From assembly GCA_024516035.1 (NCBI GenBank), contig CM044955.1:45398969-45462968 (forward strand): a stretch of DNA of 64,000 nucleotides, in the 5' to 3' direction. Origin of the DNA: Bactericera cockerelli. Its lineage: Eukaryota; Arthropoda; Insecta; Hemiptera; Triozidae. Position 1 is the stretch's first letter; each line of letters starts with the position of its first letter. The notes under the pieces were generated by a model. It was not told the DNA's origin, ran no database searches, and worked only from the letters and a program-made list of their open reading frames with translations. Shown here one piece after another: positions 45,698 through 56,289 of the stretch. A program made the translations under genes and the position numbers.

Positions 45698-46306
45698 ACT
45701 TTCCTTATCCTATAATAAGGAAAGTATTGTATTCGTCGAAAATTTGACCTACCCAGTTTTTCACATTTCTGGACGAATCATAGCCTCAGGATACCAAAAA
45801 AGTCTTTTTCGGCCATTGCATTGGTCCGTGCGTCTGTGTGTGTGTCTGTGAACAGGATATCTCGCGAATGGTAAGAGCTAGAGACTTGAAATTTGGTGTG
45901 GAAATTAATTTTATACACCAGACGAACCACGAAACTTTTGGTTTTGGCCGCATCCCGCGGCCGCAGGGCCGCAAATATTAGCCGCAAGCGTCGCTTCTTT
46001 GAATTGGTTAAAGATACAAAAAAAATTGCAGAACAACATTTTATTATATGAAAAAAATAATAGGGGTCTATTCTAATAATTTTTTTGATATCTTGAACTT
46101 TTTGGACCTTGGCTCAAATTTACCGGTATTTTGGGGAGACCCGCTTTGACTAACTTTTTTATTATTCATGCTAGATGGGGGTTGTGACATATCAAATTCA
46201 ATGACTTTAAAGTGCTGATTACGAATTTGGCATTGGTTTTTAGTTATCTGTTACCGTTGAGTCACCAGTGGCGGAATTCGACTCCTTTTTGGGGGATAAG
46301 GAAAGT
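45698..46306 (+). repeat. 0.6-kb 'CTTTCCTTATCC' repeat, complete
   Basis: Starts ACTTTCCTTATCC, ends GGATAAGGAAAGT. Inner blocks are the same as at 26095 and 27158. The simple (TCTG)n part is shorter. It has the same orientation as all other copies. Confidence 0.82.
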
Positions 46307-46689
46307 CGTGTGATGTTTACACCAGATTTTTTTAAATACGATTCCCTCTTGTAATGAGTTTTTGAAAAGGCATTTTTATTATGAATACTTTGAAATAAAT
46401 TTCAAATCTCATTCCCTACCGTTTGCGAATGGCAGGCAAATTTATTTTTGCATTTCTTTGCTCAAAATTGAAATTTGTTCTAAAGTATTAGTAACGATTA
46501 TCCAAGTAAAAAAAACTTCATTAAAAACTCAGATTAAAACATCTCTCACTGTTGGAACAAGCAAAAAATATTCTTGAATAAAATAATAGTTTGCTCATTA
46601 AAAAAAAGTTAACCCTCTTGACACCTCCCCTGGTCCAGCCTGGTACTAAAAAGACTTGAAAATTTGATCATTTCAAATGGGAATACAGT

Positions 46690-47115
46690 CGTTTATGTGT
46701 TAAACTTTATATTCCGATATTTCGGAGGTATCGGAATGTTGATATCTTTGTTAAACTTTATACCTACATATTCCGATATTTCCGAGATATCGGAATGTTG
46801 ATATCTTTGTTCAACTTTATTTTCTGATATTTCCGAGATATCGGAATATCGATATCTTTGTTAAACTTTATATTCTGATATTTCCAAGATATCGGAATAT
46901 CGATATCTTTGTTAAACTTTATATTCTGATATTTCCGAGATATCGGAATATCGATATCTTTGTTAAACTTTATATTCTGATATTTCCGAGATATCGGAAT
47001 ATCGATATCTTTGTTAAACTTTATATTCCGATAATTCCGAGATATCGGAATGTCGATATCTTTGTGTAACTTTATATTCCGATATTTCCGAGATATCGGA
47101 ATATCGATATCTTTG
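46690..47115. repeat. ~53-bp AT-rich tandem array with ATCGAT palindromes
   Basis: About eight units of 'tttccgagatatcggaatat' and 'cgatatctttgttaaacttt'. Each unit has nested palindromes (ccgagatatcgg, gatatcgatatc). Confidence 0.9.
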
Positions 47116-47227
47116 TACTGATCGATACATACAATATCGGATAGTCAACAGACTGCCGATATAATGGTTCCGCTATCCCAACATTCCCAATCAATTCAAA
47201 TTATGCATAAAATCTCAAGAAGAGAAA

Positions 47228-47440
47228 GGTGCCATAGTTATTTTTGACGCGGGATGAAAGTATCCCATTAAATATCTGTACATCACCTAGTTAAAAAAAA
47301 AGCATTCCCAACATCCCTAGGGTGACCAGATTTTTTTTTGAAGCCAAAGCGATAGGGGCCATAGTTATTTTTGACGCGGGATGAGAGTATCCCATTAAAT
47401 ATCAGTACATCACCTAGTAAAAAAAAAAAAAAAAAACTTT
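47228..47440. repeat. Duplicated ~85-bp segment with A-runs
   Basis: 'gccatagttatttttgacgc' to 'acatcacctagt' plus a run of A occurs at 47231-47300 and 47357-47436. 'cccaacattccccc'-type words follow to 47525. Confidence 0.85.
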
Positions 47441-47664
47441 CCCAACATCCCCCCAACCTATTCCAACATTCCCCCGAACCTATCCCAACATTTCCCCCAA
47501 CCTATCCCAACATTCCCCCCCACCCAAGGAAGAGAATACGGTTGGAATTAGCACCGCCCTTGATCAAGATTTGTTTTGTTAATTTTAATTTCTATGTATG
47601 TATATATTCTATGTTATTTGTAAATAAAACTTGATCCAACATGTTTAATAATAACCTATTCCAG

Positions 47665-47894
47665 ACGAGACGTGCCGGTCGGACGAATTCACGTGCGCCA
47701 ACGGCCACTGCATCCAGCAGCGCTGGGTGTGCGACAAGGACAACGACTGCGAGGACAATTCGGACGAGGAGAACTGCAAGCCGCTCGCGTGCAAGAAGCC
47801 CACGGACTTTGCGTGCCGGAACAACGCCTCGTGCATCTCGCGCACCTGGGTGTGTGACGGCGACTTTGACTGTCTGGACAAGAGCGACGAACTG
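47665..47894 (+). CDS. LpR: LpR exon 5, LDLa repeats 4 and 5
   Basis: Acceptor ctattccag|ACGAGACG, donor GAACTG|gtgagt. 230 bases, phase 1 to phase 0. LDLa 4: CRSDEFTC...[16 protein letters not shown]. LDLa 5: CKKPTDFAC...[14 protein letters not shown], whose last Cys is supplied by exon 6 (NC). The exon is very GC-rich at third positions, unlike its flanks. The last 39 bases are the seed of the 55-bp array that follows. Confidence 0.93.
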
Positions 47895-48346
47895 GTGAGT
47901 ATTCGTCTTTGACGGCGACTTTGACTGTCTGGACAAGAGCGACGAACTGGTGAGTATTCGTCTTTGACGGCGACTTTGACTGTCTGGACAAGAGCGACGA
48001 ACTGGTGAGTATTCGTCTTTGACGGCGACCTTGACTGTCTGGACAAGAGTGACGAGCTGGTGAGTATTCGTCTTTGACGGCGACTTTGACTGTCTGGACA
48101 AGAGTGACGAGCTGGTGAGTATTCGTCTTTGACGGCGACTTTGACTGTCTGGACAAGAGTGACGAGCTGGTGAGTATTCGTCTTTGACGGCGACTTTGAC
48201 TGTCTGGACAAGAGTGACGAGCTGGTGAGTATTCGTCTTTGACGGCGACTTTGACTGTCTGGACAAGAGTGACGAGCTGGTGAGTATTCGTCTTTGACGG
48301 CGACTTTGACTGTCTGGACAAGAGTGACGAGCTGGTGAGTGTTCGT
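47856..48346 (+). repeat. 55-bp array of exon 5 end plus donor, nine copies
   Basis: 'gacggcgactttgactgtct' recurs at 47856 and every 55 bp to 48296. Each unit is 39 bases of exon 5 (the calcium-binding half of LDLa 5) plus the first 16 bases of the intron, so nine intact gtgagt donors stand at 47895 + 55n. Copies 1-3 have AGCGACGAACTG and copies 4-9 AGTGACGAGCTG. Reading past the first donor meets a TGA at 47910-47912. Confidence 0.97.
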
Positions 48347-48687
48347 CTTTTTTTTTAACACGTATGAGACGGGTCCTATTTTCTATAGTTTGTACGCTGG
48401 GACGGCTTCAAATTAGGGTATGTGTTCCAAATATGACAACAACAACAAAAAAATTGGGACGGGCGAGTACAAAAATATATGAATAATAGTATTATCTGTG
48501 CCCACCGGTGGGTCACGTTACAAGGGAAATTGAAGAAAAAAAAACGTGACCCACCGGTGGACACGCTGTCTCATACGTGTTAATGAATAACTTTCGCAAC
48601 CAAAAGTCGCAGTATATTTACGTATAATATAAAACAAACAAACATGTACATAATAGAAAAGTAACTTTACATGAAAAACTTACAGTA

Positions 48688-48691
<4 letters not shown>

Positions 48692-48718
<27 letters not shown>
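48692..48718. repeat. (AAT)n microsatellite
   Basis: Nine repeats of AAT directly before the inner end of the type II SINE, probably its tail. Confidence 0.9.
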
Positions 48719-48998
48719 GCTTTTTCTTTGTGTTATTATGTCACAATTTTAGTGGGTAGCGCAGAATCATAGGACTTTACCACTTTAATTTACAATATCT
48801 TGTATTATTTTTTTGCCTAAGTTTCTGCCACTGGTCGCTGCTTCACATTAAAGCAGCTACTCATTTTTCCTCACGAGGTATGAGTGGACCCCGAACATCC
48901 AAGTACAGAGCAGAAAAAATCCTCCCCCGCTGGGAATCGAACCCAGGTCACCATGTGTGCAATGCCTAGCGCGCTAACTCGCTCTGCCACAGTGACTA
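48719..48998 (-). mobile_element. tRNA-derived SINE, type II
   Basis: Inverted. The head end 'gtcactgtggcagagcgag' is at 48998, with B box 'ctgggttcgattcccagc'. The inner end with (AAT)n matches the copy at 22209. Confidence 0.88.
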
Positions 48999-48999
48999 C

Positions 49000-49633
49000 A
49001 GTTACTTAGAGTAATATAAAAGAGGAGAATGACACAATTTACATAAATGAAGCATGTAGAATGATGAAGAAGATTACAATTTTAAATAACTGTACATAAA
49101 CACCCTTTTTTTATGTCTCAGTATTCATCTTTGGGAAACCGTCAACAGACGAAATGCAAACATGTTAACTGTAGGAAACTTGTAAGAAAAAGTTGATACA
49201 CTCCAACTGGTATGTGTTGTAGAGGGTATTTTCTATATTATTTAATATCCAAAAAAAAGTATGAATGTAAAAACAGGTCAATTTCCTGAGCAAATTTTTC
49301 AGCCATTAAAAGTATACTGTGATCAAAAATAAGACATGATTTTAACATCCATTGCTAGTCGGGTAGTGAAATCAGTGAATCCAGGTAGCGCATAGCGTAG
49401 GGATCCGTTGCATCAGATCCTACTCAATGCATAAGTTTTTGTTTAAGACTTGGACCAGAAAAAAAAATGCTTCTGTTAAGCGGATTTTTTTGTTTGTTTT
49501 GAGAATGCTCTGAAACTCAAAAGGCAGGAAATACAGTAATTGTTGATTCGGTTGTAAATGAAAACAACAAACTTCAAATGCATCGTAGATATAATACAAT
49601 TTAATACATAAAATGTCTTTCTTACCTTTCCAG
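49000..49633. other. Intron 5 remainder
   Basis: No gene. A piece 'ccaggtagcgcatagcgtag' and 'ggatccgttgcatcagatcc' (49380-49430) is a degraded tRNA-like SINE fragment related to 55630-55720 and 56290-56400. Confidence 0.5.
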
Positions 49634-49758
49634 AATTGCAAGAAACCGCTGAACCTGTCAAATCCCTGCAAGAACAACGAGTTTGAATGTGCTGACAGAT
49701 TATCTTGTATACATGCGTCGTGGGTGTGTGACGGTGATGCAGACTGTCCTGATGGAAG
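49634..49758 (+). CDS. LpR: LpR exon 6, end of LDLa 5 and most of LDLa 6
   Basis: Acceptor cctttccag|AATTGCAAG, donor GATGGAAG|gtaagg. 125 bases, phase 0 to phase 2. It gives the closing NC of LDLa 5, then CKNNEFEC...CIHASWVC, CDGDADCPDG. The next exon supplies SDEKSC through the split Ser codon AG|T, restoring DGSDE. The last 35 bases are the seed of the 61-bp array. Confidence 0.93.
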
Positions 49759-51873
49759 GTAAGGGCAGTAGCAGTGAGAGTGGAGTGTGTGACGGTGATG
49801 CAGACTGTCCTGATGGAAGGTAAGGGCAGTAGCAGTGAGAGTGGAGTGTGTGACAGTGATGCAGACTGTCCTGATGGAAGGTAAGGGCAGTAGCAGTGAG
49901 AGTGGGTTGTGTGACAGTGATGCAGACTGTCCTGATGGAAGGTAAGGGCAGTAGCAGTGAGAGTGAGGTGTGTGACGGTGATGCAGACTGTCCTGATGGA
50001 AGGTAAGGGCAGTAGCAGTGAGAGTGAGGTGTGTGACGGTGATGCAGACTGTCCTGATGGAAGGTAAGGGCAGTAGCAGTGAGAGTGGAGTGTGTGACGG
50101 TGATGCAGACTGTCCTGATGGAAGGTAAGGGCAGTAGCAGTGAGAGTGAGGTGTGTGACAGTGATGCAGACTGTCCTGATGGAAGGTAAGGGCAGTAGCA
50201 GTGAGAGTGAGGTGTGTGACGGTGATGCAGACTGTCCTGATGGAAGGTAAGGGCAGTAGCAGTGAGAGTGAGGTGTGTGACGGTGATGCAGACTGTCCTG
50301 ATGGAAGGTAAGGGCAGTAGCAGTGAGAGTGGAGTGTGTGACGGTGATGCAGACTGTCCTGATGGAAGGTAAGGGCAGTAGCAGTGAGAGTGAGGTGTGT
50401 GACAGTGATGCAGACTGTCCTGATGGAAGGTAAGGGCAGTAGCAGTGAGAGTGGGTTGTGTGACAGTGATGCAGACTGTCCTGATGGAAGGTAAGGGCAG
50501 TAGCAGTGAGAGTAAAGTGTGTGACAGTGATGCAGACTGTCCTGATGGAAGGTAAGGGCAGTAGCAGTGAGAGTGGGTTGTGTGACAGTGATGCAGACTG
50601 TCCTGATGGAAGGTAAGGGCAGTAGCAGTGAGAGTAAAGTGTGTGACAGTGATGCAGACTGTCCTGATGGAAGGTAAGGGCAGTAGCAGTGAGAGTGGAG
50701 TGTGTGACAGAGATGCAGACTGTCCTGATGGAAGGTAAGGGCAGTAGCAGTGAGAGTGGAGTGTGTGACAGTGATGCAGACTGTCCTGATGGAAGGTAAG
50801 GGCAGTAGCAGTGAGAGTGAGGTGTGTGACGGTGATGCAGACTGTCCTGATGGAAGGTAAGGGCAGTAGCAGTGAGAGTGGAGTGTGTGACAGTGATGCA
50901 GACTGTCCTGATGGAAGGTAAGGGCAGTAGCAGTGAGAGTGAGGTGTGTGACGGTGATGCAGACTGTCCTGATGGAAGGTAAGGGCAGTAGCAGTGAGAG
51001 TGAGGTGTGTGACAGTGATGCAGACTGTCCTGATGGAAGGTAAGGGCAGTAGCAGTGAGAGTGAGGTGTGTGACGGTGATGCAGACTGTCCTGATGGAAG
51101 GTAAGGGCAGTAGCAGTGAGAGTGAGGTGTGTGACGGTGATGCAGACTGTCCTGATGGAAGGTAAGGGCAGTAGCAGTGAGAGTGAGGTGTGTGACGGTG
51201 ATGCAGACTGTCCTGATGGAAGGTAAGGGCAGTAGCAGTGAGAGTGGAGTGTGTGACGGTGATGCAGACTGTCCTGATGGAAGGTAAGGGCAGTAGCAGT
51301 GAGAGTGGAGTGTGTGACGGTGATGCAGACTGTCCTGATGGAAGGTAAGGGCAGTAGCAGTGAGAGTAAAGTGTGTGACAGTGATGCAGACTGTCCTGAT
51401 GGAAGGTAAGGGCAGTAGCAGTGAGAGTGAGGTGTGTGACGGTGATGCAGACTGTCCTGATGGAAGGTAAGGGCAGTAGCAGTGAGAGTGAGGTGTGTGA
51501 CGGTGATGCAGACTGTCCTGATGGAAGGTAAGGGCAGTAGCAGTGAGAGTGAGGTGTGTGACGGTGATGCAGACTGTCCTGATGGAAGGTAAGGGCAGTA
51601 GCAGTGAGAGTGAGGTGTGTGACGGTGATGCAGACTGTCCTGATGGAAGGTAAGGGCAGTAGCAGTGAGAGTGAGGTGTGTGACGGTGATGCAGACTGTC
51701 CTGATGGAAGGTAAGGGCAGTAGCAGTGAGAGTGGAGTGTGTGACAGTGATGCAGACTGTCCTGATGGAAGGTAAGGGCAGTAGCAGTGAGAGTGGAGTG
51801 TGTGACGGTGATGCAGACTGTCCTGATGGAAGGTAAGGGCAGTAGCAGTGAGAGTGAGGTGTGTGACGGTGAT
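49725..51873 (+). repeat. 61-bp array of exon 6 end plus donor, 35 donors
   Basis: The unit is 35 bases of exon 6 (gtgtgtgacggtgatgcaga..., encoding VCDGDADCPDG) plus 26 intron bases (gtaagggcagtagcagtgag...). Copies start 61 bp apart from the exon itself to a 36th partial copy at about 51860. 35 identical GGAAG|gtaagg donors lie at 49759 + 61n, the last at 51833. In the receptor frame the intron opens with TAA, so any later donor would give an immediate stop. Unit variants are gac(g/a)gtgat and gag(g/t)(g/a/t)-type changes at the joint. The long minus-strand frames are artefacts of the period. Confidence 0.98.
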
Positions 51874-51924
51874 GCACACGGTAACGTATACGGTTCTGAG
51901 AGAAATCTCTCACAACCGTATTTT

Positions 51925-52115
51925 TATTATTATTATACAACGCTTTATTAGGTATAAATGGACATTATGTACTACAAATAATTATTTTAACAATGAAAAA
52001 AATGGAAACAATATATACAATAAAAATGAAAAAGAATAGAAAATATATAAAAAACGTAAGTCCTAACTAAAGGGCGGGAATGGCAATAACCCCGCCATAG
52101 GCAATAACCTAGAGG
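51925..52115 (-). repeat. LINE 3'-tail fragment next to exon 7
   Basis: Inverted AT-rich tail ('acgctttattaggtataaat...') followed by 'gtcctaactaaagggcggg' at 52060. The same block is at 59335-59500, and its terminal part at 60691. It ends about 55 bp before exon 7. Confidence 0.65.
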
Positions 52116-52168
52116 TGTGTGATTGCGTACTGATTGCGGGTTAAAAAAAATTGTTGTTTTGTTTCTAG

Positions 52169-52305
52169 TGACGAGAAATCCTGCACTAACAAGACATGCC
52201 GTGCTGATCAGTTCCAATGCAAGAACGGCGGGTGCATCCCCGGCATCCTGGAGTGCTCGGGAGAGCGGGAGTGTCCTGATGGCAGCGACGAGATGAACTG
52301 TGATC
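52169..52305 (+). CDS. LpR: LpR exon 7, end of LDLa 6 and LDLa 7
   Basis: Acceptor gtttctag|TGACGAG, donor GATC|gtaagt. 137 bases, phase 2 to phase 1. SDEKSC closes LDLa 6. LDLa 7 is CRADQFQC, CIPGILEC, CSGERECPDGSDEMNC, with an intact calcium cluster. A N-glycosylation sequon NKT lies in the linker. Confidence 0.93.
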
Positions 52306-52332
52306 GTAAGTCATTATCAATAACATAACAGT

Positions 52333-52504
52333 AGCCGATTTCCGTGGCTCAGTGGTTAAGAGCATTGGTTGCTGACCCGGAGGTTGCGGGTTCGAATCCC
52401 GGCCGGAGCGGAAAATTCGAACCGAGTTTTTCCGTTTCCGGTATGGCATGGATGTAAAGGTAAAGTGCCCTGAAGTAATGCGAAAGCGGTTCCGGGGCAC
52501 AAAT

Positions 52505-52538
<34 letters not shown>
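52333..52538 (+). mobile_element. tRNA-derived SINE, type III, with target duplication
   Basis: A box 'gtggctcagtggttaagagc', B box 'cgggttcgaatcccggcc', a body 'gtttttccgtttccgg' to 'gcggttccggggcac', then about 28 A. It is flanked by the 8-bp direct repeat ATAACAGT (52325-52332 and 52539-52546). It lies only 27 bp inside intron 7. Confidence 0.9.
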
Positions 52539-52542
<4 letters not shown>

Positions 52543-52546
52543 CAGT

Positions 52547-53014
52547 GTCCAAAAAAGTGGCCTAACACATGCTTTGCATTATTGGCCACTTAAACTTGCC
52601 ATGTTCTTAATTTTTATTTTATTAGTGTTATTTTTTACATTTAAATTTTATTTATGAAGATGAAAGAATTTGTTGAATAAAAAATAATCTTTTGAAAGTA
52701 CTAAAAAAAAATTGTTTGAGCGCACGGTTAACTCTCGAGTATCTAGGTTCTGGCTTGCCATACGGTAGAAAATGTGTATTAAAAAAATATTTCGATAAAA
52801 TTTTCAATAAATTTGGTGATTCTTTTAAATTTGTAATAACAGTAGTGTGTCCAATGTCCATAAATTTCTTATAAGAAAAAAGCATTCAAAATATACATAC
52901 ACCTATACAGGGTATCCCGGATACAGATGCAAATATTTTGAGGGTAGGTTTAACCCACCGTGGACTATCATTTAACACGTCCCATGCGTATGGAATTTTG
53001 GGAGTTCTTCACCA
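52547..53014. other. Intronic interval
   Basis: AT-rich. At 52728-52775 'gagcgcacggttaac' and 'cttgccatacggtag' may be a very old type I SINE head. 'ctatacagggtatcccgg' at 52902 resembles a Tc1/mariner-type MITE end, but no partner end was found. Confidence 0.45.
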
Positions 53015-53960
53015 GTGCGTAGGACGCCCATCGGCGTCATTTTGAGTTCTTCCTCTGTGCGTATCAACTTTTTAGGGTTCCTTCCCCTGTGCGGAGACAT
53101 TTTTTTTTTTTTTTTGATTTTTGAGTCGAAACCTCGGAAATATGTTTTTTATGCAAAAAAAAACATATTTTCGGGTTTTCCGCGGAAAATAAGAAAGGAC
53201 GCATACGTGGCGTCCGACGCACACGGGAAGAAAGATACTATATCAGGGTCAGACAACTTTCTTCTTTTCCTACCACTCATTGTCTTTTACTACCACAAAA
53301 TATAATAATATCTTAAAAACAGTTAGTTCATTGTTTCATCTGAAAATGAAATGTAAATAGATAGAGAAAAGTCTCTTGTTTATACCAATACCAGTTTTTA
53401 TCAAAAGGATTCCTCTTATAAAACTAGGTAGGTATCTAATGTAGGTAAAACTCACAAAATTATAACTAAAAATAGTAGGTACATAATTAATTATTCACAA
53501 AAAAAAATTAAAATTCAACAATTAGTTTCACAGCTTCCCGCCTCTAAAAAGAAATGATGACTGATATAAACATTGCACAATCTCAAAAAATACTGACAAA
53601 AGACAGCCATTTAGATCCAAAATTGAACAAAAACCTACAAGCTTGAAGAAAACAGAGGACGCCCATGGGCGTCCAATAGGTAGAGCTATCCGAGAACGAT
53701 TTATACCGAATTGTAGCCAAGGTCATTCTCTATCAGATGGTTTATTTTATTTGTTTTTTTCTTTTTTTTTAATAGGGTAAAATTGCTCTCAAAGATGACC
53801 ACCTCTAAGGACGCCACGTATGCGTCCAACGCACACAGCAATAACTTTATAGGACGCCGATAGGCGTCCAACGCACACAAGTGAAACCTTCAAAAATTGT
53901 TACGCACAGAGAAAGAAACCACGAGGACGCCGATAGGCGTCTTACGCAGCCAACGTGCGA
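53015..53960. repeat. Dispersed GGACGCC..GGCGTCC palindromes
   Basis: At least six short palindromes: 'ggacgcccatcggcgtc' (53026), 'ggacgcatacgtggcgtcc' (53198), 'ggacgcccatgggcgtcc' (53656), 'ggacgccacgtatgcgtcc' (53810), 'ggacgccgataggcgtcc' (53852) and a similar one at 53923. Most are followed by 'aacgcacac'-like words. The host sequence between them is otherwise unremarkable and not coding. Confidence 0.8.
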
Positions 53961-54478
53961 AACTTGCAGTGGGCCATTTTGCTTCGTTAAAGAGTTATGG
54001 CCAAATCCCTGTTTTTCCCACAGGTCTATAGGTCACTTGGATCGATACACGTTTTTAAAGAAATGATAGCCAGTAGGAAAGTTTTGACTTCATGGATGGA
54101 TAGTCATGCATATTTCCCTTCAAATGCAGTTAGTTGCATCAAAAAATTATTGAAAAACCAGAAGGATATTTAATCATCATATATTCAAAAAAAATTCTCG
54201 AAAATTCTTGTACTTCTCCGATTGCAATTTTGCGTATCACTAATCAAAAAAATACCCTTTGCAATGTTTCAATAAATTCTAAGTTCTTTCAGACGCGTGA
54301 AAGAACGAATGAGATACGCCTTATTAAACGGCACCAGAAAGAGAAAAACAATCGTTCAAATTTTGAATCTGGGCGCTATTGCATTTTGAAGATCACTACC
54401 TAGGTGCCCAGTCGTTGCAATCTTTATATTATATATCTTGATTATTAGCCAGTAAATCAAGTATTCTTTTATTTACAG
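53961..54478. other. Intron 7 remainder
   Basis: AT-rich with no repeat copy or gene recognised. Confidence 0.45.
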
Positions 54479-54659
54479 CAAGCAAGAAGATCATGTGTGA
54501 CAAGCGAACTCACTTCGACTGTGGCGGTGTGGCCGGCATGTGTCTGCCTCTCTCAAAGGTGTGCGATAAACACCCCGACTGTCCCCAGATGGAAGATGAA
54601 GATCCAGAGAAGTGTGCGCAGAACGAATGTATCAAAGACAATGGAGGCTGCTCACATAG
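54479..54659 (+). CDS. LpR: LpR exon 8, LDLa repeat 8 and start of EGF 1
   Basis: Acceptor atttacag|CAAGCAAG, donor CATAG|gtatga. 181 bases, phase 1 to phase 2. LDLa 8: CDKRTHFDC, CLPLSKVC, CDKHPDCPQMEDEDPEKC. The usual DGSDE is replaced by QMEDED, so this repeat is the least canonical of the eight. It then continues CAQNECIKDNGGCSH, the first half of the EGF module that follows LDLa repeats in VLDLR-type receptors. Confidence 0.92.
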
Positions 54660-54943
54660 GTATGATACAGTAGCGTAGCGTGGATTTGGAACTGCGGCTT
54701 TGAATGGTCACCCATATAAGTCCTGACCTCGCTGGACGTTGCTTACCTTGGTCGTTCCTACGAGAACAGGTGTATTCAACGCGTCATCGACGCTGGCTCC
54801 TAACATTTTGATTTACTAAGATCATCGTGCGTATGTGTAGAGGGGGGGAACCGCGCGCCCTCTTTAACTTTTTAGGGTGTACCGCCACGAAAAAAACGTT
54901 GGCCTTCCCTGAACTATAGCATTGAAGATAATTTCATAAGCAC

Positions 54944-55082
54944 CAGGTGCGGCCGGTGGGAAAATCTTTTGGGGGTGCTGCCACTTCATTGTGTACGAGC
55001 TAGGACTTGAGAAAATCTTCTCTTTTTCATTTTCGTCTGGAGGTGCTGCAGTTCCGCAGCCTCTCAGCACCGGCCGCGTCTG
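54944..55082. mobile_element. hAT-like MITE with perfect 8-bp target duplication
   Basis: Ends caggtgcggccgg and ccggccgcgtctg. The inside matches 12191-12527 but is shorter. The 8-bp direct repeat ATAAGCAC flanks it exactly (54936-54943 and 55083-55090). An 8-bp duplication with these CAG-type ends is typical of hAT elements. Confidence 0.92.
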
Positions 55083-55269
55083 ATAAGCACTATCACCACC
55101 CTTGTTGATCAGGATTATTTTGTACTAACTATTTTTAATGTTATTTGTTACTAAAAATTGTAAATAAAGCTGGTCTAAATTGTTTATACTCGTATGTACA
55201 TGTACAATGGTACAGGTACATATATGTATAGTTAAGATTAATTTATATTATGTATATCGTTATTCACAG

Positions 55270-55349
55270 ATGTGTGGACTTGCCGATTGGATATATGTGC
55301 GAGTGTCATGCGGGATACAAGCTGTCGGCGAATAGACACACTTGCATTG
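55270..55349 (+). CDS. LpR: LpR exon 9, end of EGF 1
   Basis: Acceptor attcacag|ATGTGTGG, donor CATTG|gtatgt. 80 bases, phase 2 to phase 1. 'RCVDLPIGYMCECHAGYKL' and 'SANRHTCI' complete the EGF module. Confidence 0.92.
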
Positions 55350-56289
55350 GTATGTTATTGTTAATAAGCTTTATGTATCATTCATTGACAGATAGGATTG
55401 CATAGAACAAATGAATAATAGTTAAACATGGATACTTCCAAGTACATTTGCTTGAGTGCACTTACCTTAAAGACGAAGATATCTGAGTTAGACCCCTAGA
55501 CTCTTTTTTTCCGTGGTCCGTTTAGTAGTGTATGAAAGTTGCTTAACCTGGATTAAAAACAGTTTCTCGCCTAGGTTGATAACCTTTATTACCTGTATAT
55601 CAAAAAACATTGTTGGTCAAAGTGATTGAGACACTATTCTGCTAATCCTGGTAGCGTAGGGATCCTTTGATTCGAATCCCAACAAGTGCATGAATTTGGG
55701 ATAGGTTGAGACTCTTGAATAAGTCTCAAATAAATCATCTTACAACCAGAATAAATCAAGGGGCACAACAAAAGAACGGATAGAATTTCCAATGAAAGGT
55801 TCTGGGACCTCGCGAAGGTTCTGGTCAAAACCCGACAGTAAGTAAGTAGGTTGAGGAAGTAAGAATGACATCAATACAACTGCGGGAGTGAGGGGACTCT
55901 ATTCCTAATCGAGCAGTATACTCGTATATAAGTGTATTATTATATTATTAACCTCTATGGTCCGGCTGTACACAATTGTGCACATTTTTTTTGTAGTGCC
56001 TTGGACCTGAATCTTTTTGTTATTATTTACTCTGGAGGATAAATTATTCTAGTAGTAAATTTAGTTTTGAGTGTTTATCAATACTTATATCATGATTTTT
56101 TTTCTACTCTTTGTGCAAATGTGCATATCATCATTTACAAATAATCATCTGTATCGAAGTACACAAATGTCCGGAATTTATCCATACAATTTAAAAAAAA
56201 GTTCTCGGTCCGAGGAGGTTAATACTACCTTGCTCTATTCCCTTTTATACATTGGTCTACTCACATTCCTGGTCCTGGGTCTATTTCCG
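55350..56289. other. Intron 9, 5' part
   Basis: A tRNA-like SINE fragment is present at about 55625-55760 ('cctggtagcgtagggatcc', 'ttcgaatcccaacaagtgc'). The rest is AT-rich without a gene. Confidence 0.5.

Noticed and set aside
47592..48361. Minus-strand frames of 210-240 codons
   Set aside because: Shadow of exon 5 and its 55-bp array on the opposite strand.
49420..51940. Very long minus-strand open frames (up to about 820 codons) across the 61-bp array
   Set aside because: A 61-bp period without stops is open in all three frames of that strand. The peptides are only permutations of the repeat and no promoter or splice support exists.
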